From: Butyrivibrio sp. | Lineage (GTDB): Bacteria; Bacillota; Clostridia; Lachnospirales; Lachnospiraceae | Length of the DNA: 23,931 nucleotides | NCBI RefSeq assembly: GCF_015056685.1 | Contig: NZ_SVFW01000057.1 | Coordinates: 1 to 23,931, forward strand | Reading direction: 5' to 3' | Shown here: in pieces, positions 7,936-16,103 of the stretch | Position numbering within the stretch: position 1 is the first letter of the stretch | How the letters are laid out: each line of letters starts with the position of its first letter | The notes under the pieces: generated by a model | The model's input: the letters and a program-made list of their open reading frames with translations, nothing else | Told to the model about the DNA's origin: nothing | Database searches by the model: none | Translations under genes and position numbers: made by a program

Positions 7936-8934
7936 TCAAATGATCGTCTTATAAAAGCGCACAAAGAACTTTGTCCCCACACCTTCAGTGCTTTTCACAA
8001 TGATGTCGCCATGCTGGCCGGTAATAATGGTCTTTGATAGAGCAAGCCCTATACCCACGCTATCCTTCCCGGCATTTTTACCCTTATAGAACCTTTCAAA
8101 AATATGCGGAAGATCTTCCTGCGCTATTCCACAGCCGGTATCTTCAATCACGATTTCCTTGTAGATGTTGGTGTCCGAGGTACTTATAGAAAGCTCATCT
8201 CCACTCTCCATATGTTCAATGCAGTTTTTCACAATATTTTGGAGTGCCTCTATAGTCCAGTTCCTGTCACAGCTAAAAGAAATATCAGAAATATGTTTTG
8301 TGCATTTTATATTTTTCAGTTCCATCTGGATTTCAAAGGCTCTTATAACTTCCTTAACCAGTTGCTCTGCCTGTATTTCTTCAGGCTTCATGGTTATGGT
8401 CCCTGCATCTATCCTGGATAATTTCAGGAGCGTCTGGATCAGCCAGTTCATCCTGTCCAGCTGATTTGACTGTGTCTTAAGAAACTCCATTCGTTTCCCT
8501 TCATCATCCTCTGTCTTTAGAAGATCATTCATTACCATCATGGATGTCAGAGGCGTTTTAAGCTGATGACTGATATCTGCTATGGCATTTGCCAGTGCCT
8601 GCTTGTCTTTTGATAAAAGATCTTTTTGATAGTTAAGGGTAGATGTCGCCTTATAGATGTTTGTCTTAAGAAGTGACAGTTCGCCCTCTTCCTGATCGAG
8701 AATTCCAGGGGCTTCATCTCCGGCAAGAACTCTTACAAGATAAGAATTCAGGGCATCAATATCAGCATATCTTCGCCTTGTAATCATCACAAACCCTGTT
8801 GTAATGCCTATTCCCAGGATCAATATCAAAACAGCTGCAGGTATGCCACAAATAGCATATCCACATACAGAAAGAGCAGCTGTAAAAACAGCTGCCGTAA
8901 TAAACATAAACTTGAATTCCTTATTTCTGAACAT
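7936..8934 (-). CDS. Intramembrane-sensing type histidine kinase (BceS-like)
   Basis: A compact 332-residue kinase with two closely spaced membrane helices near the N-terminus (about 8-28 and 31-51) and only a few residues between them. It therefore has no extracellular sensor domain. This is the layout of kinases that take their signal from a partner ABC transporter (BceS, VraS-type). HisKA phospho-acceptor His123 is in ISHQLKTPLTS; the HATPase part shows NIVKNCIEH, EDTGCGI and GIGLALSK. The start is set at ATG 8934, with TTGGGGAA about nine bases upstream; a TTG five codons earlier is the alternative. It lies about 50 bp after the regulator gene and before the ABC genes, consistent with a transporter-coupled sensory module. 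Confidence 0.9.
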   Translation of the reverse strand: MFRNKEFKFMFITAAVFTAALSVCGYAICGIPAAVLILILGIGITTGFVMITRRRYADIDALNSYLVRVLAGDEAPGILDQEEGELSLLKTNIYKATSTLNYQKDLLSKDKQALANAIADISHQLKTPLTSMMVMNDLLKTEDDEGKRMEFLKTQSNQLDRMNWLIQTLLKLSRIDAGTITMKPEEIQAEQLVKEVIRAFEIQMELKNIKCTKHISDISFSCDRNWTIEALQNIVKNCIEHMESGDELSISTSDTNIYKEIVIEDTGCGIAQEDLPHIFERFYKGKNAGKDSVGIGLALSKTIITGQHGDIIVKSTEGVGTKFFVRFYKTII

Positions 8935-8982
8935 TTTGCAATTCCCCAATCATGCTAATACTGTTCTCACAAAATCTGCATA

Positions 8983-9693
8983 TCACTTTTCAAGTATATA
9001 CCCAAGTCCTCTGACGGTTTTAATGATCTGAGGGTTAGCCGGGTCTTTTTCTATCTTATCCCTAAGTCTTTTAATGTAGACAGTAAGAGTATTATCGTTG
9101 ACAAAATCACCGCTTACATCCCACATCTCTTCAAGGAGCTGACTTCTTGACATAACAACGCCCCTGTTATTATAAAATGCTAAAAGCAATCTGTACTCCA
9201 GGGCAGTCAGCTCAACCATTTCCTCTTTTTCAGTCGACTCATCCAATAAGCCAACTTTAGCTTCGCCAGTATGAATGCGGACGTTTTTTATTTCAAGGAT
9301 CCCGCTTCTCTCCGCTCCAGAATTAGCCAACCCTTTGCCACTTCTTCTAAGAACAGTCTTGATCCTGGCCATAAGCTCATTGATCCTGAAGGGCTTGCAC
9401 ACGTAATCATCTGCACCCATCTCAAGGCCCATGACCACGTTGACTTCTGCATCACTTGCTGTCAGAAAGATTACCGGAACATCCTCTTTTTCCTTGATGT
9501 ATTTACAGACATCATAGCCATTTCCGTCCGGAAGATTGATATCCAGGATGCATATATCAAATGTATTTATGCTAAAGGCGTCTTCTGCATCTGCCTTGGT
9601 CTTAACATGAACGACCTCATACCCCTCTTTTTCCAGAGAGTACTTAAGCCCCATTCCAATTGCGTCATCGTCTTCAAGTAAAAACAGCTTCAT
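8983..9693 (-). CDS. OmpR/PhoB-family response regulator
   Basis: This 236-residue regulator has a receiver domain with acidic pocket EDDD (7-10), phospho-acceptor Asp51 in CILDINLP, the conserved Thr in IFLTAS and Lys in DDYVCKPF, followed by a winged-helix DNA-binding domain (about 135-235, ending TVRGLGYILEK). AGGAG lies eight bases before the ATG. It is paired with the downstream kinase and should act on the palindrome at 7896-7911. The gene starts 33 bp after a small membrane protein gene with no terminator between, so readthrough from the MATE exporter unit is likely. Confidence 0.93.
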   Translation of the reverse strand: MKLFLLEDDDAIGMGLKYSLEKEGYEVVHVKTKADAEDAFSINTFDICILDINLPDGNGYDVCKYIKEKEDVPVIFLTASDAEVNVVMGLEMGADDYVCKPFRINELMARIKTVLRRSGKGLANSGAERSGILEIKNVRIHTGEAKVGLLDESTEKEEMVELTALEYRLLLAFYNNRGVVMSRSQLLEEMWDVSGDFVNDNTLTVYIKRLRDKIEKDPANPQIIKTVRGLGYILEK

Positions 9694-9726
9694 TTCATGT
9701 GCTCCTTGTTCATCTATATATAAAGA

Positions 9727-10377
9727 TTATAAGCAGAGTAGTGCTAATAATCCATATGAAGCAAGTCCCAGACTTGCTGCGCAACAGCTTGGTGCATCAA
9801 TAAAGATATCCAGTTTAGTCGCCCTGAACAAAAAACCAACGAGCTGGAATACTACTGGATTTAATATCACGCACCACAAAGGAGCATGGATAATACCTGC
9901 AATAATAAGCACTATGACAGCGATTGCCGGAATGATGACCAACATTGAATATAGCGCAAAAAACGGTACATAAATCTGCTTAAATACTGACTGGATCACA
10001 TCTTCAGCAAGCTTTCCATCAGCTTTTGCTATGATCTTTCTGTATATTGTTGGCTGCTGGCACAGGAATGTATGGATCATAAATCCTCCCATAGCTCCGA
10101 TCAGGAATATGACCGAAAGAACTGTGGCAATCATTGAATGCTCCTTGTAGAGAGTCATCATCAAAGCAATAAATCCGCAGGAGTACATAGGCACTGCAAA
10201 CATCGCAAGGATGTCAGACCACACAAACCTCCAATGGGCCATATTTTTCCATTCGCTGTCAATGACGACCATCTTACCAAGTTTCTTATTTTTCGGTCCT
10301 TTTAAATCCAGTAATAGATCTGCGGTAGCACAAAGAAGACCGCCAATAATTCCAATTACTGCTAATAGAGTATTCAT
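9727..10377 (-). CDS. Uncharacterised multi-pass membrane protein (possibly DUF6796)
   Basis: A 216-residue hydrophobic protein with about six membrane helices: N-terminal NTLLAVIGIIGGLLCATADL, then segments near residues 60-85, 95-115, 140-170, 175-190 and a C-terminal helix. The region with WRFVWSDILAMFAVPMYSCGF and QPTIYRKIIAKADG resembles small membrane proteins grouped as DUF6796; I recall this family from memory only. No function is known to me. I choose ATG 10377, which has GGGAGG nine bases upstream, instead of an ATG 23 codons earlier inside the MATE gene. It starts 22 bp after the MATE stop, so it probably shares the transcript and may be an accessory to export. Confidence 0.75.
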   Translation of the reverse strand: MNTLLAVIGIIGGLLCATADLLLDLKGPKNKKLGKMVVIDSEWKNMAHWRFVWSDILAMFAVPMYSCGFIALMMTLYKEHSMIATVLSVIFLIGAMGGFMIHTFLCQQPTIYRKIIAKADGKLAEDVIQSVFKQIYVPFFALYSMLVIIPAIAVIVLIIAGIIHAPLWCVILNPVVFQLVGFLFRATKLDIFIDAPSCCAASLGLASYGLLALLCL

Positions 10378-10399
10378 CTTTGTTTTCCTCCCGAAAACT

Positions 10400-11812
10400 T
10401 CACAAAGCCTCCTGGACACGTGGCTCTGACTGATGCTCACATGCAAGATTATTTAGCCAGCGCTCTTTTTTCAGCCAAAAATGGAATATAAGTGTCCTGA
10501 CAATGTCCAGAAGTTTTACGCAAAGGTACATCTGTACTGGCCCGATGTCGGTATATCTAGCAAGCAGGAAAAGCATAGGAAGCATGACCACTATTGTTAT
10601 TCCAGCATCTGCATATGCACCCATCTTCGTGTCGCCGCCGGATCTTGCGATTGCCTGCTGTGCATTTACAAGCACCCATACAGGCATAAAAAATGCCATA
10701 AGTATTACCATACTCCTTGAAATTGTAATGGCACTTGGGCTTAACTTTCCAAACACTACCGGAATGATAAGTGTTGTCGCAAATCCAACAAAGGTCATGG
10801 CAACACCAAAAACGATAGATCCTGACAGGAGCCACGTTTTTTCTCTGCGGGCTTTTTCAAGATTGCCTTCTCCAAGAGTTTTCCCAATTATTACGGTAGT
10901 TGCAGAGTAGATTCCACCAAATGCTACAAAAAACAGGTTAGCTATGGCAAAGCTCGATGCCATTCCTGAAACAACATCTGCTCCGCCCCTTCCGTTATAA
11001 ATAGCTGTCGTTAAGGTTTCGGAAAGAACCCAGGTCATCTCACAGAAAAGCATCAGAGCACCTTTCTTTAATATTTCCCTGAACAACTTTCCATCTATTA
11101 TGAATTCTCTGCTAAAGTGAACTGCAAAATCAGGCTTGCTCTTGAAATAGATAAATGCAAATATTACAAACTCTACTGTTCTAGCTATGACAGTAGCATA
11201 AGCGGCTCCTCGGACACCAAGTGCCGGCATTCCAAAATTCCCGTAAATAAGAAGATAGTTGAATACCGTATTTGTAAGAGTTGCTATTACTGTTACAACC
11301 AGTGGCGTTTTAACTCTTCCCATATCTCTAAGTGAACTGGCGATACTCATAGAAATAATCATGGGGATTCCCACAACAGACATGATTCGAATATATGGAA
11401 CTGCCTCATCAAGAATAAGAGCTGCCTGTGTGTTTCCCATAACCATAAACGACAGGATTTCTCTTGGATATATTAAACATACCATGAGGTATGGGATGAG
11501 TGCCACAAATCCTGCAAGCAGTTTAAACATAAACGCCTGTTTCATTCCTCCACTGTCTTTTGCGCCAAAAAACTGCGTAAGGAATATCCCTCCAGTCATG
11601 CAGATTGTGTTAATTAAAACCATAAACACAAAAAGCACCTGACCGGCAATATTTACACCTGACATTGATATATCGCCCAGTCCTGATACCATAAAATTAT
11701 CTATCAGCGACACCATGCTCTGTATAAGCTGCTGAAGCATTATAGGGACTGCTATCGCCAGCACATTTTTATAAAACTTTCCACTTCCGAAAATCGTATT
11801 CTTTTCTCTCAT
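10400..11812 (-). CDS. MATE family efflux transporter (first copy)
   Basis: The 470-residue protein has the repeated 6+6 helix layout of multidrug and toxin extrusion proteins. Typical segments are AIAVPIMLQQLIQSMVSLID (about 18-37), DNFMVSGLGDISMSGVNIAG and, in the second half, GKTLGEGNLEKARREKTWLL. Such proteins exchange Na+ or H+ for cationic drugs at the cytoplasmic membrane. There is no good SD before the ATG at 11812. A 13-codon ORF (11858-11817) ends four bases before it and might provide coupling. Terminator T2 lies upstream, so this gene opens the unit that continues through the small membrane protein to the two-component/ABC genes. Confidence 0.92.
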   Translation of the reverse strand: MREKNTIFGSGKFYKNVLAIAVPIMLQQLIQSMVSLIDNFMVSGLGDISMSGVNIAGQVLFVFMVLINTICMTGGIFLTQFFGAKDSGGMKQAFMFKLLAGFVALIPYLMVCLIYPREILSFMVMGNTQAALILDEAVPYIRIMSVVGIPMIISMSIASSLRDMGRVKTPLVVTVIATLTNTVFNYLLIYGNFGMPALGVRGAAYATVIARTVEFVIFAFIYFKSKPDFAVHFSREFIIDGKLFREILKKGALMLFCEMTWVLSETLTTAIYNGRGGADVVSGMASSFAIANLFFVAFGGIYSATTVIIGKTLGEGNLEKARREKTWLLSGSIVFGVAMTFVGFATTLIIPVVFGKLSPSAITISRSMVILMAFFMPVWVLVNAQQAIARSGGDTKMGAYADAGITIVVMLPMLFLLARYTDIGPVQMYLCVKLLDIVRTLIFHFWLKKERWLNNLACEHQSEPRVQEAL

Positions 11813-11940
11813 ACATTTAAAAGTCAGTAGCTATCTTCTGCTGAAAACTCTCCTTCATTTTTTAAAAAACAGTCACAAAATCTTTATAACTCCTTTATGA
11901 GCATACCGATTTCAGTACAATCATATATTTATCATAAAAC

Positions 11941-11986
11941 AAAAAACAGCCTCAAATTTACACTCATTTGAGGCTGTTTTACACTG
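11941..11986 (-). terminator. Terminator T2 with paired AGTGTA boxes
   Basis: On the minus strand, box CAGTGTAAAA (11986-11977) leads directly into a perfect 11-bp stem CAGCCTCAAAT/ATTTGAGGCTG (11976-11966 and 11957-11947). The 8-nt loop is GAGTGTAA, and six Ts follow (11946-11941). It ends the long MATE-to-MFS unit, about 20 bp after the MFS stop. Confidence 0.92.
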
Positions 11987-12005
11987 ATATTTAAAATCAA
12001 AAGTA

Positions 12006-13283
12006 TCATTCAGAATATTTATATCTCTTCATAATCTGACCAGATATTATACAGATGGTCGTTCCTGTCACACCAAGAATAAACATCATCATTGCGGCAC
12101 CTGAACCCTTACCGCTTCCGAAAAGAAAAGTCCAGAACGGATCATTACTTTTCAATGCCATAAACGGTTCGCAGATCTTGTCTACAAATAGTCCGCCAAG
12201 GAAAAGTCCGATCGGAATAGTAAAGAACTGCAGAGTATTTCTGCAAGCATATACTCTTCCCTGAAGCTCTATTGGAATAACATTGCGCATTATTACATTC
12301 TGGTTGGCTGCCATGAGTGGAACAAACACCCATCCTATTATCTGACCTATGCACCATAAAACAGAGCTTCTTGCAAAGGCCAGTAAAAAGTTCTCTATCC
12401 CCAGCGCAAAAAGCATCGTGAGATATATGACTTTTACCCTGTCCTTGGGCTTTGGCAGGATCATTGGAAGGAAACTTCCTGCTACCATGGCCAGTCCTGA
12501 GCATGCTGTTACGATCCCATAAACATTGTTACCTTTTTGAGGTATAACAAGGGCCGGAAGTACAGCATCAAAGGCTGAAGCTGTGAGGTTAACCCCCGCC
12601 ATAAACAGTATTACAGTAAGTATAAGCGGAGTTTCTTTTAGGAACTTTAGCCCCTCTTTAGCCAGTTTGATCACGTTTTCGTCCTTACTTGTTCCGTCCT
12701 TGATCTCGGGCAATTTTATAAAGAACAATAATGCCACAAATGCTATGGCAAAAGACAGAAGATCTACCGCAATAACCGTATCCAACCCTGCCAGTCCATA
12801 GAGTGCTGCAGCTATGAGCGGATTACCAATCGAAATAAGTGACCGGGACAATTGCTGAAAACCGCTGGTCTTCTGATAATGCTCTTTTGGAACGATAAGT
12901 GAATATGCCACTTCTGAAGCAGGCTGCTGAACAGTGTTCATAAGACCTGAAAAGGCATTGATGGCATATAGATGCCACATGGTCAGCGTATCAGTTTTGT
13001 ACAGTACAAATACAACAACCGTTGTAAGTGCTGCTAAAAGATCGCATATGAGCATGGTTTTCTTTTTGTCGAATTTATCTGTTATAGCTCCGGCAAAAAT
13101 GCTCATAATGACATATGGTGCATAAGTGCATATCGTAAGCGCTGCTGTACTCAGCGCTGATCCAGTTTTTTCATACATCCACAGCGTAAGCGCAAATCCT
13201 GTTATTGCACTTCCAAGCTGTGATAAGCTCTGTGTGATCCAGATTATGTAAAAATCTCTTAATTCCTTTATTCTGTTTTTCAT
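12006..13283 (-). CDS. MFS drug exporter, macrolide-efflux (DHA3/MefA-like) family
   Basis: A 425-residue, 12-helix major facilitator. The N-terminal segment FYIIWITQSLSQLGSAITGFA and the loop GAITDKFDKKKTMLICDL (motif A, between helices 2 and 3) are characteristic of the MFS_3/MefA group, which exports macrolides and other drugs using proton motive force. GGAGG lies 10 bases before the ATG, but it is buried in a 13-bp hairpin formed with the end of a short upstream ORF (13347-13312). Translation is therefore likely attenuated until the leader is translated or a ribosome stalls there. This is the last gene of its unit; T2 follows. The true substrate is not certain from sequence. Confidence 0.88.
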   Translation of the reverse strand: MKNRIKELRDFYIIWITQSLSQLGSAITGFALTLWMYEKTGSALSTAALTICTYAPYVIMSIFAGAITDKFDKKKTMLICDLLAALTTVVVFVLYKTDTLTMWHLYAINAFSGLMNTVQQPASEVAYSLIVPKEHYQKTSGFQQLSRSLISIGNPLIAAALYGLAGLDTVIAVDLLSFAIAFVALLFFIKLPEIKDGTSKDENVIKLAKEGLKFLKETPLILTVILFMAGVNLTASAFDAVLPALVIPQKGNNVYGIVTACSGLAMVAGSFLPMILPKPKDRVKVIYLTMLFALGIENFLLAFARSSVLWCIGQIIGWVFVPLMAANQNVIMRNVIPIELQGRVYACRNTLQFFTIPIGLFLGGLFVDKICEPFMALKSNDPFWTFLFGSGKGSGAAMMMFILGVTGTTICIISGQIMKRYKYSE

Positions 13284-13294
13284 TATTATTTATC

Positions 13295-13325
13295 CTCCAT
13301 ACAAATATTTTTCATCTGCATGGAG
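13295..13325 (-). promoter_or_regulatory. SD-sequestering attenuator hairpin before the MFS exporter
   Basis: In the minus-strand RNA, 13325-13313 (CUCCAUGCAGAUG) pairs with 13307-13295 (UAUUUGUAUGGAG) over 13 bp including three G-U pairs, with an AAAAA loop. The 3' arm contains GGAG of the exporter's SD (13298-13294). The 5' arm is the last codons and stop of the leader ORF. A ribosome on the end of the leader would open the stem and free the SD. This is the geometry of translational attenuators before drug-resistance genes. Confidence 0.7.
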
Positions 13326-13347
13326 CATATACACTGCAATTGATCAT
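13312..13347 (-). CDS. Leader peptide of the MFS exporter (11 aa)
   Basis: A short ORF encodes MINCSVYAPCR and ends in TGA. Its SD is one of the strongest in the window: AAGGAGG with six bases between GGAGG and the ATG. It starts 33 bp after the CPBP gene stop and ends 28 bp before the exporter ATG. The codons for Ala-Pro-Cys-Arg form the 5' arm of the hairpin that masks the exporter SD. The peptide has no obvious Arg-X-Arg or IFVI-like stalling motif, so the inducing drug cannot be guessed. Confidence 0.65.
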   Translation of the reverse strand: MINCSVYAPCR

Positions 13348-13380
13348 GTCCTTCCTCCTTCTTGTTATTTTAAACGGATA

Positions 13381-14175
13381 TCATTCTTTTGACATCACAT
13401 TCTTTTTCCAACATATCAGCGCAATTATAACCATGTATATAGCTGACAAAACCACATAAAACCAAATATCAACCTGCAAGAAACAATACAGGAAGTTAAA
13501 GCAAAAGTGTATCACTATGCCATAGATCAGGTTATCGTTCTTTTCCATGAAAAGATTCATGATAAAGCAAAGTCCCGTCATTACAATAACGTTGGACAGA
13601 ACGTATGGTATCATCTGGATTCCCATATAATCTGAATCTACAAACCAGAGTATGGTATGCCAGAACGCCCATATAACTCCCTGTATCACTGATGCACTGA
13701 AAAAACTGTATTTTGCATTAAGGTATGGGCGAAGATAACCTCTCCAGCCTGACTCTTCCCCTGTTGGCCCCGTTGTGATCGAGAATAAAAATGACGCCCA
13801 GAACGGGTAGGATCCAAGATTCCAGTATTCACCAAATGCCTTCCCCTGAATCAAGGACAAACCAAATACTGTAATAATAGTAGCTCCAAGCGTAAGTATA
13901 GCTGAAGCTACCAGCGTTACTATGCTTATCTTTCCACCAAAAGCTTTTTTGTAAAAATCAGCAATACTACGACCAGGGCAAAAAAACTTAAAACCTATAA
14001 GCAACACAATAGTCGGTGCCCACGCACAAACATTAGACAAAATCCTCATCACAACCGGCGGGCCATGGAATACTATACTTGCTGTCCCGCATAGTCCCAG
14101 CACCATAAACCAAAATACAAAATAGCTTAAAACTACATACAATTTTACACGTTTTTCCATATGATTATACTGCAT
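13381..14175 (-). CDS. CPBP family intramembrane metalloprotease (CAAX/Abi type)
   Basis: A multi-helix membrane protein with all three conserved motifs of the CPBP (Rce1-like) family: GEESGWRGYL (the EExxxR motif), FWHTILW (FxxxH) and IHFCFNF (HxxxN), where the Glu and His residues build the catalytic site. Bacterial members are linked to bacteriocin immunity and processing or to protein maturation in the membrane. The start is uncertain: ATG 14175 (264 aa), ATG 14160 (259 aa) or TTG 14205 (274 aa), none with a strong SD. It lies about 70 bp after the methyltransferase gene and just before the leader ORF of the MFS exporter, probably on the same transcript. Confidence 0.85.
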   Translation of the reverse strand: MQYNHMEKRVKLYVVLSYFVFWFMVLGLCGTASIVFHGPPVVMRILSNVCAWAPTIVLLIGFKFFCPGRSIADFYKKAFGGKISIVTLVASAILTLGATIITVFGLSLIQGKAFGEYWNLGSYPFWASFLFSITTGPTGEESGWRGYLRPYLNAKYSFFSASVIQGVIWAFWHTILWFVDSDYMGIQMIPYVLSNVIVMTGLCFIMNLFMEKNDNLIYGIVIHFCFNFLYCFLQVDIWFYVVLSAIYMVIIALICWKKNVMSKE

Positions 14176-14246
14176 CCCATCATCTGATTTCTGTAACTTT
14201 TTCAAGAGAATAATCCAAGATAACCTTTTCTACCTAATTCACATAG

Positions 14247-14879
14247 TTATGATTTCTTGGTAATAACCGCTATTGCACAAGGCATACGCCCATCAATAAC
14301 ATGGTATTCAACATCGGAGTACCCCTTGTCTGCAAAAAACTTCTTGTATGAATCCAAATCGAACTGCCTCTTAAAATCCGCACCTAGCAACGTAATGAAC
14401 TTTACAGCAGCCGTCCCAGTGCCTTTAGACATGTTTATATAAGTCGGGATAATGATCTTTCCACCGGGTTTAACTACTCTCCACAGCTCATGAAGTGCTT
14501 TTTCGGGTTCCGACAACAAGTGGATAACATTACCGGCAACAGCCTTATCAAAACAGCCCCCTTTGCACTTTATATTTGTTATGTCCGCTTTCTTGAATGT
14601 AGTATTGGAATAATTGCGGCATTTCTTTGCGGTTTTTTTAAGCATTCCTGTTGCAAAATCCGTTGCTACCAGCCTCTTACACTTCTGCGCAATAAATATG
14701 CTGATCGCTCCTGTTCCGCAAGCACATTCCAGGACCTCATCCGAAGGTTCAATAAGTTCAGCAACTTTCTTTCCTGTACCGGTATAAACTTTACTATTAT
14801 AGATATTTTCAAATAAATCATATAAAGGAGAAACCATATCCCAAAACATAATCATCCATTGCCTTTCTCTTTTTTTCAT
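14247..14879 (-). CDS. Class I SAM-dependent methyltransferase
   Basis: A 210-residue Rossmann-fold methyltransferase of the Methyltransf_11/25 group. Motif I is VLECACGTGAISI (about 48-60), the acidic end of strand 2 is in LVATDFATGM, then KKADIT, and the post-motif region LHELWRVVKPGGKIIIPTY. These are UbiE/small-molecule style features, and the substrate cannot be deduced. The N-terminus (WDMVSPLYDLFENIYN) is typical of the group. ATG 14855 (eight codons in) has AAAGG six bases upstream and is an alternative start that may be better than 14879. It follows a GNAT gene by about 37 bp, within a run of modifying enzymes that could act on xenobiotics. Confidence 0.87.
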   Translation of the reverse strand: MKKRERQWMIMFWDMVSPLYDLFENIYNSKVYTGTGKKVAELIEPSDEVLECACGTGAISIFIAQKCKRLVATDFATGMLKKTAKKCRNYSNTTFKKADITNIKCKGGCFDKAVAGNVIHLLSEPEKALHELWRVVKPGGKIIIPTYINMSKGTGTAAVKFITLLGADFKRQFDLDSYKKFFADKGYSDVEYHVIDGRMPCAIAVITKKS

Positions 14880-14916
14880 CTTCTTTCACATACATTTCAA
14901 CATCCATAAACCAAGA

Positions 14917-15399
14917 TTAACGTTCTATAATCATCTCTTTACATCGCCATTCTTCATTATGAACTATATATGTTTCTGTTTCATCAAGGATTACTTCTTT
15001 AAACCCTGCTGCTTTATAGCAATAATATGCGGATTCATTGTTTTCAAACACCCCCAGAGATACTCTCCTGGCTCCATATACCTCAAAAGCATAATTAAGC
15101 GCTAGCCTTATCATTTCTTTTCCTTTCCCACATCCTCTTTGCCTCGGGTCAAGAATGACAAAACCAATACGTAGTTCATCTATCTTCCCTCCCGGATTTC
15201 TAAGAGTAAAAAAGCCTATCATCTTTTCTTCGTCAAACGCAGAAAAAGTCATTATTGAATCAACAAATCCAAATTCTTTCTTCGTGATTGGATAAGCTCC
15301 CATCACTCCGGCGCTCCACTTATAAAAAGCTCTCTCATCTTGACTCCATGAGATAATCGTATCTGCATACTCTTTTCGGTAAGGTTTTAATCTAAGCAT
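14917..15399 (-). CDS. GNAT family N-acetyltransferase (Acetyltransf_3-like)
   Basis: I set the start at ATG 15399 (160 aa), which has GGAGAAAGG ending five bases upstream; a longer frame reaching 15513 overlaps the preceding gene and has no support. The acetyl-CoA loop is RQRGCGKGKEM (Q/RxxGxG/A form), followed by the strand VSLGVFENNESAYYCYKAAGF, where the ending Asn...Tyr..Gly-Phe is the usual GNAT motif B. The N-terminal RLKPYRKEYADTIISW suits the RimJ/L-like subgroup. The substrate is unknown; it could be a peptide, an antibiotic amine or a metabolite. It is located between another GNAT gene and a methyltransferase. Confidence 0.87.
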   Translation of the reverse strand: MLRLKPYRKEYADTIISWSQDERAFYKWSAGVMGAYPITKKEFGFVDSIMTFSAFDEEKMIGFFTLRNPGGKIDELRIGFVILDPRQRGCGKGKEMIRLALNYAFEVYGARRVSLGVFENNESAYYCYKAAGFKEVILDETETYIVHNEEWRCKEMIIER

Positions 15400-15445
15400 G
15401 TCTACCTTTCTCCATATCAAATATTTTGACCTGTTTACACTTATG

Positions 15446-16069
15446 TTACTCAAAGATTTGTCCGGGAAGTTTTTGCTTCTCTTTTGGTGGAAAGTTCTTA
15501 TCAAACTCCTCAACAGCTACATCTTCGACATAGTATCCCTTAGGGGTCTGATATACCCCTGTGACGCCATCAAGATATCCCGAAATCAGTTCTCTACATA
15601 GGAAAAATGAGGCATCTGCGCCCTCCGGAAGATCATGGTATCTGATTCCAAACTTGCTTGCATAATCAAATCCGCAGTGACTATAGAATCCGATATTTCC
15701 CTCAAAAAGAACTGCTCCAAATCCCATCTCTGCAGCCTTTTCCAGAGAATAATCCAGAATTGCCTTTCCATAGCCTTTTCTCTTAAGTTCAGGTGTAATT
15801 CCAATAGGACCCATGGTAAGCACATCAATAGTCCTTCCATCATCAGCCTCAATGACAGTTTTCATGAACATGTTCTGTCCGATCAGTTTCCCATCCTGCT
15901 CCATAACAAAGTCAAGTTCAGGGATAAATGCCGGATCATCTCTGAGCACATGAATTACATAGTGTTCACTGCACCCGGGACGATAAACGTTCCAAAATGA
16001 CTCTCTTACTAAATTTTCAACTTCTCTATAATCTTTCTTTTCTTCTAATCTAATTGTGTAATTACTCAT
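15446..16069 (-). CDS. GNAT family N-acetyltransferase (YhbS-like)
   Basis: This 207-residue protein has an N-terminal GNAT domain (about 1-140). The acetyl-CoA binding loop is ELKRKGYGKAILDYSLEKA after the strand MGPIGITP, and the end of the domain is GFYSHCGFDYAS. The C-terminal 60 residues (YVEDVAVEEFDKNFPPKEKQKLPG) form an extension found in YhbS-like acetyltransferases. GGAG lies eight bases before the ATG. An AGTGTAAACAG box lies in the intergenic stretch directly downstream (15441-15431), without a hairpin. The substrate is unknown. Confidence 0.88.
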   Translation of the reverse strand: MSNYTIRLEEKKDYREVENLVRESFWNVYRPGCSEHYVIHVLRDDPAFIPELDFVMEQDGKLIGQNMFMKTVIEADDGRTIDVLTMGPIGITPELKRKGYGKAILDYSLEKAAEMGFGAVLFEGNIGFYSHCGFDYASKFGIRYHDLPEGADASFFLCRELISGYLDGVTGVYQTPKGYYVEDVAVEEFDKNFPPKEKQKLPGQIFE

Positions 16070-16103
16070 TTCTTTTTCTCCTTCATTTCAACAGCCAACC
16101 ATA

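Noticed and set aside
7552..8037. 161-aa plus-strand ORF
   Set aside because: It is the antisense shadow of the ABC ATPase gene and its upstream operator region, with no SD and no protein-like composition.
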